A DNA stretch of 64,000 nucleotides from the NCBI GenBank assembly GCA_015179025.1, contig WHUX01000079.1, forward strand, positions 62,001-126,000, given 5' to 3'. Made by a program: the position numbers and the translations under genes. The notes under the pieces were generated by a model that was given only the letters and a program-made list of their open reading frames with translations, searched no databases and had not been told where the DNA came from. Shown here piece after piece: positions 41,800-53,710 of this stretch. Each line of letters begins with the position of its first letter. Positions within the stretch are counted from its first letter, which is position 1. The stretch is from Terfezia claveryi. Lineage: Eukaryota; Ascomycota; Pezizomycetes; Pezizales; Pezizaceae.

Positions 41800-43750
41800 G
41801 CCCGCCCGCCTCCCCCCCTACCTCCCCCCTAATTCTCCCCCGGTCTCCTCCAAATTGGGTCTGCCCTCTCCCACTCTCGTATACCCCTCCTTATCAACTA
41901 TCTTCTATCTCTTCTTCAAGCTTAGGATTCCCATCTCTGCCTTCCTGCTAGTCTTGTTGGCAGTAGCTCTACTGACTGAACTGCAGTCCTTCTTTATATG
42001 CCCTATGCCTCCACAGTTATGGCATCTGATATGAACCATGGTTCCCGGGTCTAGAGATTTCCGAGTCCAAGTCCTGTTTTTAGAGGTAACAGTTTTATTT
42101 TCAAGGCCTAAGGTAGGGCTTGCTCAAAGTATAAGACCCTTCTCCGCTTGCCTTCCACATTATCCCCGCAGTGATGATCCTCTTAGTCTCCTCATTATCT
42201 GCCGCATTAAAGGTAAACTCTGTTACTCTGGCTGACCCCCATAGCCTTGGGAGCCTCATAGCGGTCTTCAACTCTTTATTTTCTGCCCTAATTTTCTCTG
42301 CTAACTCCTTCCTTCCTTGATTACCTTCATTAGTACAGAGGGGACCATCAGTTTGACCGCCTTCAGGTCTCCTACCCAGACATTCAGATATCTCCAGTCC
42401 TTTAAAGATCCCTGCCAGGGCTTTTCCCATTTCTGTAGCTACTGTAAGGGCCTTTATCTCCTCTCTAACTCTTTTGACCTCCCAGACTGACTCATTACAG
42501 CATTCTCCCCGTCCTGCTTTGGCTGTTACCTGCCAGGAAGCCTGCCTATTGGTCAGGCATTTTGCTCTAAGGAGGTTGTTTACCTTGCCTGCAGCCTCTT
42601 CTAGTTCTGTCCTTCCCCTCCATCGATTGGCTGTCCATGTCCCATTACTATCTGGACTATCTTAAAGACCTCTGACCCAATAACCTGTCTTGACTATCTG
42701 ATTGACCTTTCTACTGAAGCTTCAGCTTCCTTCTCGATCCTCTTCTTCATATCCTCTACCTCCTGCAGCCTTTGTCCAACACTGATAAGCTTCTTGGAAC
42801 TTAAGTCCATCCTAACTTGTTAACTAACTCTTGAATGTTGGCCTCACATGCTTCTTTGCCCTTCTGCCGGCTCTCCTTACCTTTCTTGCCTGTTCTGCCA
42901 GCTTAACCGCCTCCTCCTTATTTTTCTCCTCCTGTCTTCTTCCTGCTTCATCCTCTCGCCTCTTCTTTCTACCTTTTTTAATTCTTCCTACTTCCTCCTC
43001 TCCTTTTCTACCTTTCTTTTCTTGCATTGATTGTGCTCTTTGCCTCCGCTACCTGCTCTAGTGTCCCAGCCCCAAGGACACTGCCAGCATAGCCAACTGT
43101 TTCTTGACCTCAGCTAGTTCCCTTTCCACTCCCATGAGTTTGCCAGGCCTAACCTCAGTTATCGATCTCCAATCCTCTCGGCCTCCATGACTAGTTCAAT
43201 CTCCTCTCCGTTCCCCCTAGCGACTACTACCCTGGACACTGCCCTCCAGCCCCTCTTTCCAGCCTCGTTTCCCTCAAGGTACCAGCCCCCTTCAATCGAC
43301 TACCCCCTGATCTGATCAGGTCTCTTGCTAAGCCTGCATCACTAGCTGACTCCTAGCTGCGTTCATTTAGCTTGAGGTTTTCAATTTCCTCAATAAGCTT
43401 CCCATTCATTTTAATACTGTAGATGATCATCATTACCTCTCTGGAATCCCAAACTGGTTTCCATTTCCTCACCCTGGGACCTCTACTTCCTCTATTCTAT
43501 TTCTATCCCAAATTCTTCCTCCCGGCCCTCTGCCGGCGGGCCTGTCTCATTGACTTCTATCTCTTCCAAGGCTCTGCTGTCAGCCTCCTGTGGGCTTCTA
43601 AGAGGTTTCCCCTTACCTCCTCAATCATTCTCGGAACCGCTAGTTCTAGTGTGTCTCCCCAAGCCCGACTTCTAAGTCCCCAGAGTGAAGTGTCCTTCCA
43701 GCCTAGGTTTCTTTCTATTCCTCCTACTTCTAACCCTAATTGCCTCATTA
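41800..43750 (-). pseudogene. LINE-B ORF1, degenerate
   Basis: A zinc knuckle CHNCGGIGHIKKDC lies at 41983-42024 (minus), directly after an RNA-binding-type segment (42101-42430: ARVTEFTFNAADNEETKRI). Upstream, 42730-43040 encodes a highly charged Lys/Glu/Arg helix (KKRREDEAGRRQEEKNKEE), the coiled-coil part. 43557-43748 may be the N-terminal region. Many stops and frame changes separate these pieces. Confidence 0.65.
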
Positions 43751-44250
43751 TCTGACTGCCCTCCTCCTCAACTTCCTAATCCTCCCCTCAAACCCATCAC
43801 CTGTCCTGCCAGGCCTGCCGAAAGTCTGCCCCCTCTATTTCCCTTGGGAGTTGAGAGCACCCAGAGATGTTCCATGCTAGTAACGAGGCTTCCATCCCGT
43901 CTGACAGGCCTTACAGTAATCAACTTCAAGATCTCTTATTCTTATCCTATGTAGTATACTAGAAGTCCAGTCCCTCCTGCTGCTCGTTGATAGCCCCATC
44001 CTAGATTGCGATCCCTCTGGTAAGGATCTCAATAGCTCTTTCTACCAAAGAGCTATCCCTAACTCTGATGATTTCTTTATCCTGCCTTCCTCTCCATTCC
44101 AGTTGGAAGATGTAGAGCTCCCAGTCTCCTTCCCCTGCCCAGTCTTACTTGACTCTTTGGAGTTACTTCCAGCCTGAATGAGAGCCTCGGTTCCTCTTTC
44201 CCAAACTTTGGCACCTTATGCTAGCTAGTAACGTCCTCTAAGCAAATTGC

Positions 44251-45074
44251 CTTCGCCATTTAACCCCCCTTCTTCAAACTCAGCAGTACTTTACTACTGC
44301 CCTTTCCCAATCCTTGATTGGCCAAACATGACACCTTGCGGTGGCGGCACTATATCCAAAGAGTTTTGCCTGAGTCTGAACGCTGGAAACGATATTGATC
44401 TTAGTATGGATGCGATAGTTGCTATGACAAGAGATCGCGTCTTGTAGAAACCGATAGAACCCACTGTGTAGCTCCGGACCAATTGGATTGGGCGTTGCTA
44501 CGAAAGGGGGGAATTGCCCACTGTTCAGGTATGGATAGAATCCTTTACCCAGTGGGGATTCGATCGGATCACTTGTGCTGTCTTTGGAAAATAGATCGCT
44601 GTGCTCGTAAGAGCACACTGAAGAGATTTATCCGGAGCCGATGTCGGAAGTGTCCTAGGAGTCGAGTTCTTGTGAGCACTCGGTCCTTGGAAAGTGATGT
44701 CGGTGTGGCGAGTCTAACGTCTTCGCGTTTAACCCCACATGTCATTGAAACCAACATCGAAGAATACCTAGGCATTGGGATTGATTGTCATTCCACAAAT
44801 GGGCGTTCCAACCAAACACCCTCAACGAAACTGCAAAATTCATTCCAATATCTGGCCAACACAAGCTAATAACCTAAAATGAACCTAATAAATGACTGAC
44901 TCCTCTTTCCCTGCCCTTTCCCAAAGACCTCCACTACTGTGTCGCATACAGGAGCCATAACCTGTACGGTATGCCCTCACATTGGAGCCTATACATTCTA
45001 GTAAGCGTGATTCCTCTTGCGCTCCGCACGGAATCTTGAAGGCGGACTCACCAGGCACTTTGGTATTCAGGACC
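44251..45074. other. No gene supported
   Basis: Frames at 44280-44618 (minus) and 44483-44869 (plus) have no recognisable motif. A short GTGCTCGTAAGAGCAC palindrome lies at 44602-44617. The stretch may include the undefined 5' end of LINE-B and the 3' flank of the next gene. Confidence 0.45.
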
Positions 45075-45608
45075 CTACACGTATGTTAGGCCAACCGATT
45101 GCAGGGTTATAGAAGCGTTGGGATTCAAAAAGTTGATCACAAACGCCACCCCAATGCCCCTGCTGCCTCTCCCGGCGTTTGTAGCTGCATCGAGTTCGAA
45201 TGTAGCATTCTGCTGTAGGTTACCCTCAGATGCCCATACCCGCTGCTGGCCGTAATAGATTTCAACTTTATCAACAACTGCCTGGGTGCTCTTGAAATGC
45301 AGGTGAACTTTTTTCAGGTAAAGTGCGGTTGGGGTAGGCAAGCCGATTACAACCGTCTTGTTTCCCTGAGTATTATTGCCTGGACTGATGCCGGTCATTT
45401 GTGTACCTTCATGCTTAAGGACTAGGTCTTCTGAAGCAGCGATAGCAGCCCAACCATGTGCGTGAGGCATTGTAAGATTGGTGCGTGCAACGTTGAAAAG
45501 TAATGTCTGAAAGGATCCCCAAGGAGATGATGGCGCGAATATACTTGTAGAGTATACTTCTCGTGCGATGTGAGCCGGGTGGGGTTGTGAAGTTTTGGCT
45601 AGAGTCAT
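45075..45608 (-). CDS. Small beta-rich protein, DUF6623-like
   Basis: 177 codons from ATG 45606-45608 (MTLAKTSQPH), no intron. The core reads MPHAHGWAAIAASEDLVLKH, then TVVIGLPTPTALYLKKVHLH, VDKVEIYYGQQRVWAS and GIGVAFVINFLN...ITLQSVGLTYV. Alternating beta-strands, a Pro-Thr-Pro loop, 'V.K..V.Y' strands and an ending in a strand with Gly-Leu-Thr recall the DUF6623 family of small bacterial and fungal proteins of unknown role. The match is from memory of the pattern, so it is tentative. No signal peptide or membrane helix was seen. A TATATAT box lies about 45-50 bp upstream on the minus strand (near 45655-45661), which supports real expression. Confidence 0.7.
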   Translation of the reverse strand: MTLAKTSQPHPAHIAREVYSTSIFAPSSPWGSFQTLLFNVARTNLTMPHAHGWAAIAASEDLVLKHEGTQMTGISPGNNTQGNKTVVIGLPTPTALYLKKVHLHFKSTQAVVDKVEIYYGQQRVWASEGNLQQNATFELDAATNAGRGSRGIGVAFVINFLNPNASITLQSVGLTYV

Positions 45609-45654
45609 GGCTCCCTTTTTAAAGCGCAAAGGGCGTGATTAAAAGCACGAGCGC

Positions 45655-45661
45655 TGATATA
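45655..45661 (-). promoter_or_regulatory. TATA-like box upstream of the 45075-45608 gene
   Basis: ATATATC on the minus strand, about 50 bp before the ATG at 45608. Assigned by position only. Confidence 0.45.
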
Positions 45662-46118
45662 TAGGACAGTGAGCCAGGGTGCTCCGATTCTGTTATACGT
45701 GGAGATTGCAGTTGTATACCAAGGGAGTCGCAGAACGAAAAGGAGCTTGTGAAGAACGATGCCTGTGATGCTGTGCATACTCGCAGCAGAGGTGTTTCTT
45801 TGCCTTTCGATATCTATATCTAACCATGCATGTGCGATATTTGCCTGATGGTTCGACCACGACCTGCAGCGAAAATGCCTACAACTGTCAATGTTGAAAT
45901 GGATCACATTATACACAGCAGGAGTATGCCACGTAGCTTATTACACTCTCGGACGAGCACAATATCAGACATATAGTGGAGATCGCAGTTGCATCCCAAG
46001 GGCTTGGTATTTGGTTTATTCTTGCTGCAGAATTCAGTCTCTTCGACAGCCAAAGCTAGCTCGTATATTAATGACACTCCAAAATTTATTGTGCATTACC
46101 AGTACCGCATCCACTGGT

Positions 46119-46445
46119 GTATAAACGATCCTTGTCAGTTTGAAAAGGTTGATATTCGAGCGCAATGGTAACACACTCGCTGAGGAATAAAGTCCCCAGT
46201 TTGTTGAGAAAGTGCACTAATGCTAAGAATTTACATACATCGGATTAAACTACCCGGGAAAACTGGTGAATAAGACTCCTTGTCTGTATCTGAATCATAC
46301 TCTCAAAATCTGAGTCAAGGACGCTAATCTGCCCACAACTAGTAACGCCCCTACCACAAAAAGGAAAGAGCAAAGATACAGACAAGGAGTCTTATTCACC
46401 AGTTTTCCGTCGACGATGTCTTTAAACTGACAAGGATCGTTATAT
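46119..46445. repeat. Foldback element with nested inverted repeats
   Basis: The inner pair is a perfect 35-bp inverted repeat (46257-46291 and 46374-46408, beginning GGAAAACTGGTGAATAAGAC). The outer pair is ACGATCCTTGTCAGTTT (about 46125-46141) and its complement (46424-46440). No coding capacity and no clear target duplication. Confidence 0.75.
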
Positions 46446-46600
46446 AGGATCGGTTATATCCTTGTTTCATTTTGCGGCTTATGCAGGTTAACCGCATTCC
46501 GGTAGGTACCCCGCCTGCCCCGCATTCAATTCTATCACGTGGGGGCTGATCATCCATCCCTAACTTTCGCTTTCATTTTGCTCTTGCTTTTTGTATCGGA

Positions 46601-46860
46601 TTTTTCTTTTTTGGTTTTAACAACTCATTACTCCTATTCGGTCCCAGATGGATCCACCCGGAAACCCGGGTGGATTCAGGACAAGGCAAGCTAACCTGCC
46701 ATGTCCGGCGCGAGAAATAGCCCAAGTGCCAAAATGGGGGAATCGAAGACCATATAGTTGTAACAAAGACGTAAACCGAACTCAAGTGCCAGATGAGACC
46801 AATAGACTACAGAAATTCAAAGGACTCAATTGAAGTTGGGGCTCTTATATTGCCATTAAC
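46601..46860 (-). mobile_element. LINE-A type 3' end fragment
   Basis: A T-rich run is followed by ACTCATTACTCCTATTCGGTCC and GGATCCACCCGGAAACCCGGG, the shared 3' end of LINE-A and the half-LINEs. Only ~250 bp remain. Confidence 0.75.
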
Positions 46861-47710
46861 TGTCATATGCCAGACCGAAAGGCTCCCTCCTCAAAAACAA
46901 TATGAGACAACATGCGGGAATCCCTTTCCCTGCCAAAGCACTATCACAGTACAGTATGTTGGGTGACCTTTGGTATTTGCTTATACTGTAGGAATACCCA
47001 CCAATTGACTTGCCCAACTTTCCATCCACGGAGGCTCTCTAACCCAAGCTCTCGTGCAGGACACTTAAACTCCCTGCGTAGTGAATACGAAGTCTGCATG
47101 ATATACTTCCAGCACTAATTTCCGCATTACTATCTTTCCACACGGTTCCACCCTTTATTTTACATGGCAATGCAGTAGTCTCGCGTTATCTTGCCTGATA
47201 ATGAGACAGACTGTCGAGCAAACACCTGCATGAGCTTGTTTGACTACTTGACTTTTGCTTTGTCCGCGCTCCGATTGCTTTTGCAAGGTGCCGTAGTTCA
47301 TGATCACTATAGGTACTGACCAAGCTACGATATCCAACACGCTACTGCAGACTTTGTATTGAATACGAAGTCCGCATCAACTGTTTTCCCTTTATATCAT
47401 TGGCGATAGTTGATGTGTTGCTGTGATCTATGACCATGATGTCGAGTAGCTACGTTAGTGATTTCTGACCTCCAGATTGTGATCATTGCTGGACATTTTG
47501 TTGTTTGTGGTTGGGCCTGGTTTTACATAAATACTGCTATGATGCCTCTCTCAAAACTACACTTGTGAACACATGCACTACGCAAAACCTCAACCGGACA
47601 CTCTTTCTCTGCTTGCCCCGCCATTGCACAAACCCAACTCATCCCCGTATATTAGACCTAAAAGAAGCCAAAAAATCTTGCTTCATTTGAGCCTGAGCTG
47701 AAGGAGAAGA
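46861..47710. other. No gene; upstream region of the GDA1/CD39 gene
   Basis: A small repeat, GAATACGAAGTC(T/C)GCAT, lies at 47083 and 47358. From about 47440 the sequence is homologous to 53420-53710, upstream of the duplicate gene. Both keep GGTTTTACATAAATACTGCTA (near 47518 and 53515), a likely TATA region, so the promoter was included in the duplication. Confidence 0.6.
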
Positions 47711-50512
47711 TGTTCCGAAGCTGTTTGTCCCTCACTCACATCCTGCACCGCAATTCATGGGGTTGATCATTATTGTAGCTAATGCCTTCGCTGGTCAATA
47801 GATGCTGTGGTGCTATCTCGTGACAGTGAAAACAAGCGCAACAAGATCACAGCTTACCACCTTTGGTCATCCCCGCCCAGGGACAAAGAGGCCAACGTGA
47901 AGGAAGTTCCAATCGGGAATGATTTTGGCAAGGAGGATTATACTAGCAAGTTGCTATGTGGTATTTATTCCGACAGATATGTACATGCTGTGTATCTCTA
48001 ACTTGTTCCGCCATCTCGGTGTAGATATCTTCACTGACCCGCTCGAACCTGACTACATCCAATGTGTGATTGATCTGTTATTGAAACGTGCGCACACTGC
48101 CATTCAAAAACACGATAAATCCACAGATCGAGAAAACGATCATTGGTCCAGGCATGATGCTGTTCCTTTGTATTATGTGCGCTTGAAGTCTAAGACCACG
48201 AAAGATATTCCCGAAATAAAAGAGAGGCTCGAGGAGATTGCCACAGCAGTACATTCCAGCGGTTACGATAGTGGCTACCGGTTCCGCATAGTTGCGAATG
48301 ACAAACGATTCCCGCACATAGGTCGGAGTGACAAAGGTTTCCCCGAGAACTATACCTATGACTCAGAAGCACTCGCACTAGAATTTATGAGAGAGGACTT
48401 TAAACCACTTCGGAAAGGTCTGTCAGCCCTATATCCCTAGCTGGGACTGCGTTCGTATCGCTGACAAATAATGTGTACATGTTGTGCTTAGCGACCGCGG
48501 TGTGTCATGAACCTAACACTGCATGGTCAATCACGCCCTATTTCAAAATTCAGAATCGCGCTCATGATTGCGGGATGATTTTGGATCCGAAGCTCACTGT
48601 TTCAGCGGATAAACTAGCCGATGAATGCAAGCAATTCACTAAAGTATACATTGCCTGCCCAGAAACCGTGGATGACGGGAACAAGATATACAATCTGCGT
48701 TATAGGAAGCAGTTGGGCATGGGATGCTTCCCCGACGTAGGTAAAAGTCCAAAGCGCGCAACCGATGCCGAGGCCAATGATGACGATGATGACGGCACCA
48801 ATGATGACGATGATGACGGCAACATTGATGCCCAGTGTAAGTAATCCATGCAGGGCATCCAGAATGTGCGCTAACTCCCGCACTAGACGTTGTAATAATT
48901 GATGCCGGGTCCAGTGGCTCGCGGGTGTACGTGTACAAGTGGGAAAAGCCTGCCGGAGCGCCGCAGCCATACAAGGTCACGGAGGTTGGTAGCATCCAAG
49001 CGAAGGATTTGACCGCAGATTCGGTTGTGGCCCCGGACCCGGCTCCGGCCCCGGTTCCTGCCCAGGTTCCTTATTGGGTGTCCTACGCAACTGCCTTTCA
49101 GTGTGGTGCGGCCTTCTGTGATGGCGATGGCGCATGCTGGCTGAAAAGAGGTGCAGGCCATCCCGAGCCCGAGCCACCCACTTTCGTTCCCGTAGTTGAC
49201 GCTTTGCACAACCACAGGTATTTCCACGCTGGGCCATGATACAGCCACCAGGCTAAAAGCACGTGTGGAGCACCATCTCTACCCTCTCTTGGCTTATGCG
49301 CAACACATAATTCATGAAGATCACGGCAACCCCAAGAACGTGGGACTCTTCGTGGGCGCAACTGGCGGCATGCGTGCCCTTGGCAGCGCCGAAAGAATTC
49401 GAATCGAGCTCTATATCAAAGTGGCCATACGGACTTATAAATTTGCCGGGCTCAACCGAGTGCCTTATGAAACCATTTCCGGTAAAGTGGAGGGTATTTT
49501 TGGGTGGGCGGCTGCTAATTACGAGGAAAACGCCAACACGCCAGCAACCTTCGGTACAGGAACGGACACCTGTGGCTATGTTGAGATGGGGGGTCAGACG
49601 ATGCAACTTGCCTTTCATTCCGAAGACCTAGCCGTCACCCAGAATATTCACATTGGTCGCAACTTCCATGTGTTCGCACATTGTTGGGAGCACCATGGGG
49701 CTGACGCGGCTTGGCAGAAACACCGTGACAGCCTCTACAACGGATCCGCTAAGCCTCAGATACGGCCCAGCAACATACTTGCGCACCATCATCACGCTGC
49801 CAGGAGGGATAACTGCCTACCAACAAGTGTTCGCGATGATGCACATCCCAACCCTCCAGGTGCCGATGGATACACTGGAAATGGTCTGTTTATTGCATGC
49901 GTACACGAAATCCTCTCGCTGGCTGGCAGCTACTTCCCGAACGCCGATGGGACCATGGAACCAAGGGTAGCCGGATTTCTCATGAACGATCTGCCGCAGG
50001 GTGTGCGTGGGGCAGCAAATGCACTGACCAAGTGGAAGGGAGCAGCTACCTTCTTCCACGGCGTGAACAGCTTGACAAACCCATCTGACGCTTACAACCC
50101 GATCGACTTGATGAAGGAGGCCACCGAGTTGCTAACCGGTAGCCATGAAAACTACATCACCCGCCAGGCCGAAACGCCTCACAGTTATTTCTGCAGGGCC
50201 GTTTTCAATGCTGTCTACGCTAGCGTTATATTGCATAATGGGTTCGGCATAAAGATAAAAACCGACAAGCTTGAACAGACTATTTTTGACGAAATAAAAG
50301 CGTCACTGGCGCCAGCACAACGCTGGCTCGCCGCCGATGGACCTCCGCTTGCCGTGAGAGCATTGGTCACGGCTTGTGTAACCCGGGTTCAAGATGAAGG
50401 GAAAAAATATAGCGTGATAAACCCAGCAACGAAGCCATGGGCACAAGGCGCGGCGGTCATTTACGCCCACGCGCCAGTGCCCCGCCACTTTGATGGTCTT
50501 GTCAAAGTGTAG
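47711..50512 (+). CDS. GDA1/CD39-family nucleotidase with unusual N-terminal module (N-module frameshifted)
   Basis: Exons inferred with consistent phase: 47711-47723; 47802-48417; 48491-48836; 48887 onward. The introns are 78, 73 and 50 nt; the third is GTAAGT...GCTAAC...CTAG. Exon 4 opens with YVVIIDAGSSGSRVYVYKW, apyrase conserved region 1. The main frame to 50512 has GLFVGATGGMRAL (region 2), GKVEGIFGWAAANY (region 3, catalytic Glu kept) and CGYVEMGGQTMQLAF (region 4, where DLGGAST is usual). A further intron or frame change before 49220 is needed (acceptor CCACAG at 49216-49221). The N-terminal ~310 residues before region 1 are not part of the known family. In them an 8-nt deletion near 47970, compared with the duplicate, shifts the frame. 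Such enzymes hydrolyse nucleoside di- or triphosphates. No signal peptide was seen. Confidence 0.75.
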
Positions 50513-51411
50513 GCAGACTATTGGGGGGCAATGCGATTCTGGTGTATTTTCCCATTTGGCCACAAAACACCTGCCCCGAGTCGATTGGTAAGCTTACTCT
50601 CGGTACACCTACCTGGGCCTTGGGATCGTTTGGAACTTCCGTCTTGGTTTGGATTTCTGGTATTGCAGTATTGCTCGAAGCCTTTCTGGCTGGTTTTCAT
50701 TTTCAGCCGTCTCGCAGGCAAGATGGTACTCATGTGGTGGGACATAGGTGATTGTGGGCATGTCGTCGTTGAACGACTACGTTTTCAGTCGTTTCAGTCT
50801 TTCAGTTTCAGTTCATTTTTGGTTGTTTTGTCATGCGGCCGCGTATATTTGTGTGTCTCAGAGTTATTTACGCAAGTTGGCTATAGGCTAAGATGATAGC
50901 TATATTGAGACCTTGCTTCCCAGCGCGCTATTCAACTCTGTACCTATGCGGTGTAACGCAATTATGTGTTCCTCGGACGTGACAGGTAATGAAGTAAACA
51001 TCAAACGTATTGTCCATATCAATGAGTGGAGCACATGCGATACGAGGTGCTTGAGCGTGCATGAAACATATACGAGCACATGAACAGTATTGAAGGAGTA
51101 GAGCCGTATAAACTACAGGCGGACAGAATATTCGTGTTGGGGACTTATAATGCTAGTCTGTTTATGTGGGCATGTCTCCCTGCGCAATCACTTGCTAGGG
51201 GCTTTGAACTATCCCTTCATCAACGAACCTCATCGTCGAAATAATGGTAAAAAATTCAAGTTGGATCATACTAGCGAACGTTAGGAACACACCATGTCAA
51301 AATCTAGGGAGCGCAAACGCGGCCTGGTGTAGCGGGGCTATGGAGTGGGGGACCTATGGACGGATTCCGAGGAGCGCTGCTGTGACTAGGACTCTTATAT
51401 AGATAAATTTC
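50513..51411. other. No gene supported
   Basis: 3' flank of the nucleotidase gene. Frames at 50518-50896 have no recognisable motif. Confidence 0.5.
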
Positions 51412-52535
51412 TTTTTTTTTTTTTTTTTTCTAAACAAAATACTCATTACTCCTATTCAGCCCCAGTAGGGGGACCATGAGGAGCCACCCGGAAACCCGGG
51501 TGGATTCAAAACAAGGCAAGTTAATCTGACAGCTCCGGCGCGCGAAATAACTCGAGTGCCAATATGGCAAAAGTAAAAAGGCGAAACTCAATAGTTGGCA
51601 CGACCCCCTAAGTGGGGGAAACTCCCGTGAATCGGGGGTCCCTGTGCTGTCATAAACGGGCTTGCGCCCGATGACCCAAAGAACCTCGACCCAAAGCTGA
51701 CATAAAAGGACATAAAAACCTCTCGCGAGTAGAAAGACACCAGAAAAATATTCAAAAATCTCGGCGCTGGTAGGAAAGTTAAACAAATCAAGTGGGAAAA
51801 TCGCCATAAATTCCTCAAACAATTGACTAAAAATATTCGAAGGTGGGAAATCTAATTCAAGCCTCGAATTCGTTCCGGTGGTAATGGTCATCTCCTCCAG
51901 TCGTATTCCGTGGTATGGAAGAATCTCTTACCCATGCGGAGCCCTTGCTGGATGTCGATTTCTCCCGCCATGTAGATGACCAGCGATGACGCCATCTATC
52001 CGCCCCTGCTTCCTTCTTGTACCAGCCACCGAATACCCACAATTTTAGCCCTCTTCTTGTCCTCTTCAACCCAGCGGCGCATTAGGCCGGGCTTGTACTT
52101 AATTGGGGCAGCGTGCAAGACACCGCTCGCGCTCGCGTCGATGTCGGATAGGGTTCGGGGGGTGCCGCCACCGCAGGTTTCTTATAGGTGGGGGAGTTGT
52201 TCGGGGGATGTAGGTAGTGCCGCTTCTTTGCCTTTGGCTTTGCCTGTGGGTCTCGTGGTGATGGCCGTCGTGTTGTTATGGGTTGCTGGGTGGTATTAGT
52301 TGCTGCCTCCGCTTACGTGCGTGCTGGGAAGGGGGGGTCAGTATTGGAATACACCTGGTTCCGAAGTACGACCGGAGATGTTGATCTTCGTTGTGCGGTT
52401 CGAGGGGTGCTGGAGCTGAAACCAGGATCTGTGGCGGTGGTGGGGCTTGTGATGGTGTAATTCTGAGCGTCTCCATTTCATTCCCGGTCCCAGGTCCATG
52501 GTTTCCTGACTCCATTCTGTCGTCGATATGGCAAT
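51412..52535 (-). mobile_element. Half-LINE copy 3, decayed
   Basis: A T run (51412-51429) precedes the shared LINE-A 3' end, then the half-LINE ORF1 end. The minus strand near 51900-52130 keeps remnants such as IKYKPGLMRRWVEED in broken frames. The 5' side ends around an ATG near 52515 (MESGNHGPGTGNEMETL), which does not match the other ORF1 starts. No target duplication was found. Confidence 0.72.
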
Positions 52536-52715
52536 AACAAGGCCTTTTGATACGGTTAGGTGTGGTGAAAGAAAGGGGGGGGGTGACGGAAGTAATTGGT
52601 AAAGATGCTACGAGATCCTTCTTGTGCTTGCCTTGCCATACGAACGTTACATCTCGCTACTTTTTCCCGCTAACTTTTAGTATATATTTGCTTAGTAACG
52701 ATACAGATAACCATA

Positions 52716-53407
52716 CAGTCAACCTTGCTCTACCCCGGAAACCTAGTCTGGTTGCCGGAAACCTTGCTATACCGGAATACCCCTAAGCCCCGCCACCAAA
52801 CTGGTTACTTTTCACCTAAATCACCCTTCTATAACGGATTTTTGCTTATACCGGACTGGACAGCGAATACAGAGAAGTTACTACTATCTACATATATTTT
52901 GCCCTTGCTATAACGGATAACGGAATCCTTAAGTAGACACTGCTCCAGAACCGGGTATTGAGATGTTCGCTCCTTTTACTTCCATGAATCGACTGCTGTA
53001 ACATCAACCTCAAGCCATTCCGACAATGTGGATGTTGGTACAGCTCGACCTTGCTTTATATTAGGATCTCTACCAACATAGATATACCATTCTTCATACC
53101 TCAGAGTCTAAGAAATGATTTCCAAATTCACTCAATTTCTCCTTCGCATGCTTAGGATCTTGTCGCTTTTTACAGATCTGGTGCTTCTCTAATATGGTGA
53201 GCGCTCGACGCTTTTGTTTTCCGGCACGCAACATGTTGACTGATGAATCTTGAGCTTAATGTTCAAACATACGGAAGTTGAAGAATTTTCCTTCTTTGGT
53301 AACTTTTGTCTTCTCCCACGTACCCTTGTATTATTTCATACCGGAACCTTGCTATACCGGACAGAAATGGCTGGATTTTGGTCGTCCGGTATAGCAAGGT
53401 TAGACTG
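52716..53407. mobile_element. pogo/Fot1-like non-coding element with TA duplication
   Basis: 692 bp. The left end CAGTCAACCTTGCTCTACC and right end GGTATAGCAAGGTTAGACTG are inverted repeats. TA lies at 52714-52715 and 53408-53409. CCTTGCTATACCGGA motifs recur inside near both ends (52761, 53347). No transposase frame was seen. Confidence 0.85.
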
Positions 53408-53710
53408 TAACAGGAAAGCTGGCTACGATGATGTCGAGTATCTGCGCCAATGAGATCGCATTGGCGGAACCGGGATGGTGATCATTTCCGGACATTGTGT
53501 TCTTGGTTGGTGCCTGGTTTTACATAAATACTGCTACTGTATGAAATGATCTCTCTTGCACTACTTGTGAACACATCCACTACGCAAACCCTCAACCGGA
53601 CACACTTCCTCTGCTGGCTCCCCGTTGCACAAACCCAACCCATCCCCCTATATTATATTCAAAAAATATCCGGCTGTATTTTTCCAATACCAACCTTTGG
53701 CTGCTTTAGC

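Larger units (their letters stand above)
37856..44250 (-). mobile_element. LINE-B, Tad1-type, near full length
   Basis: The T run at 37856-37873 is the minus-strand A tail inserted in LINE-C ORF2. The order from the 5' side is a degenerate ORF1 (about 43750-41800), ORF2 endonuclease (41452-40850), then RT and RNase H (40509-38122), and a 3' UTR with C runs. The right boundary is not defined because no target duplication matching the left side was found. Fragments of the same family lie at 22865, 23470, 56250 and 60301. Confidence 0.82.

Noticed and set aside
44483..44869. 129-codon plus-strand gene
   Set aside because: No domain, uneven composition and no support from splice or promoter signals.
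48614..49248. Minus-strand frames of 118-121 codons
   Set aside because: Antisense of the nucleotidase exons. The plus strand carries DAGSSGSR and phase-consistent introns.
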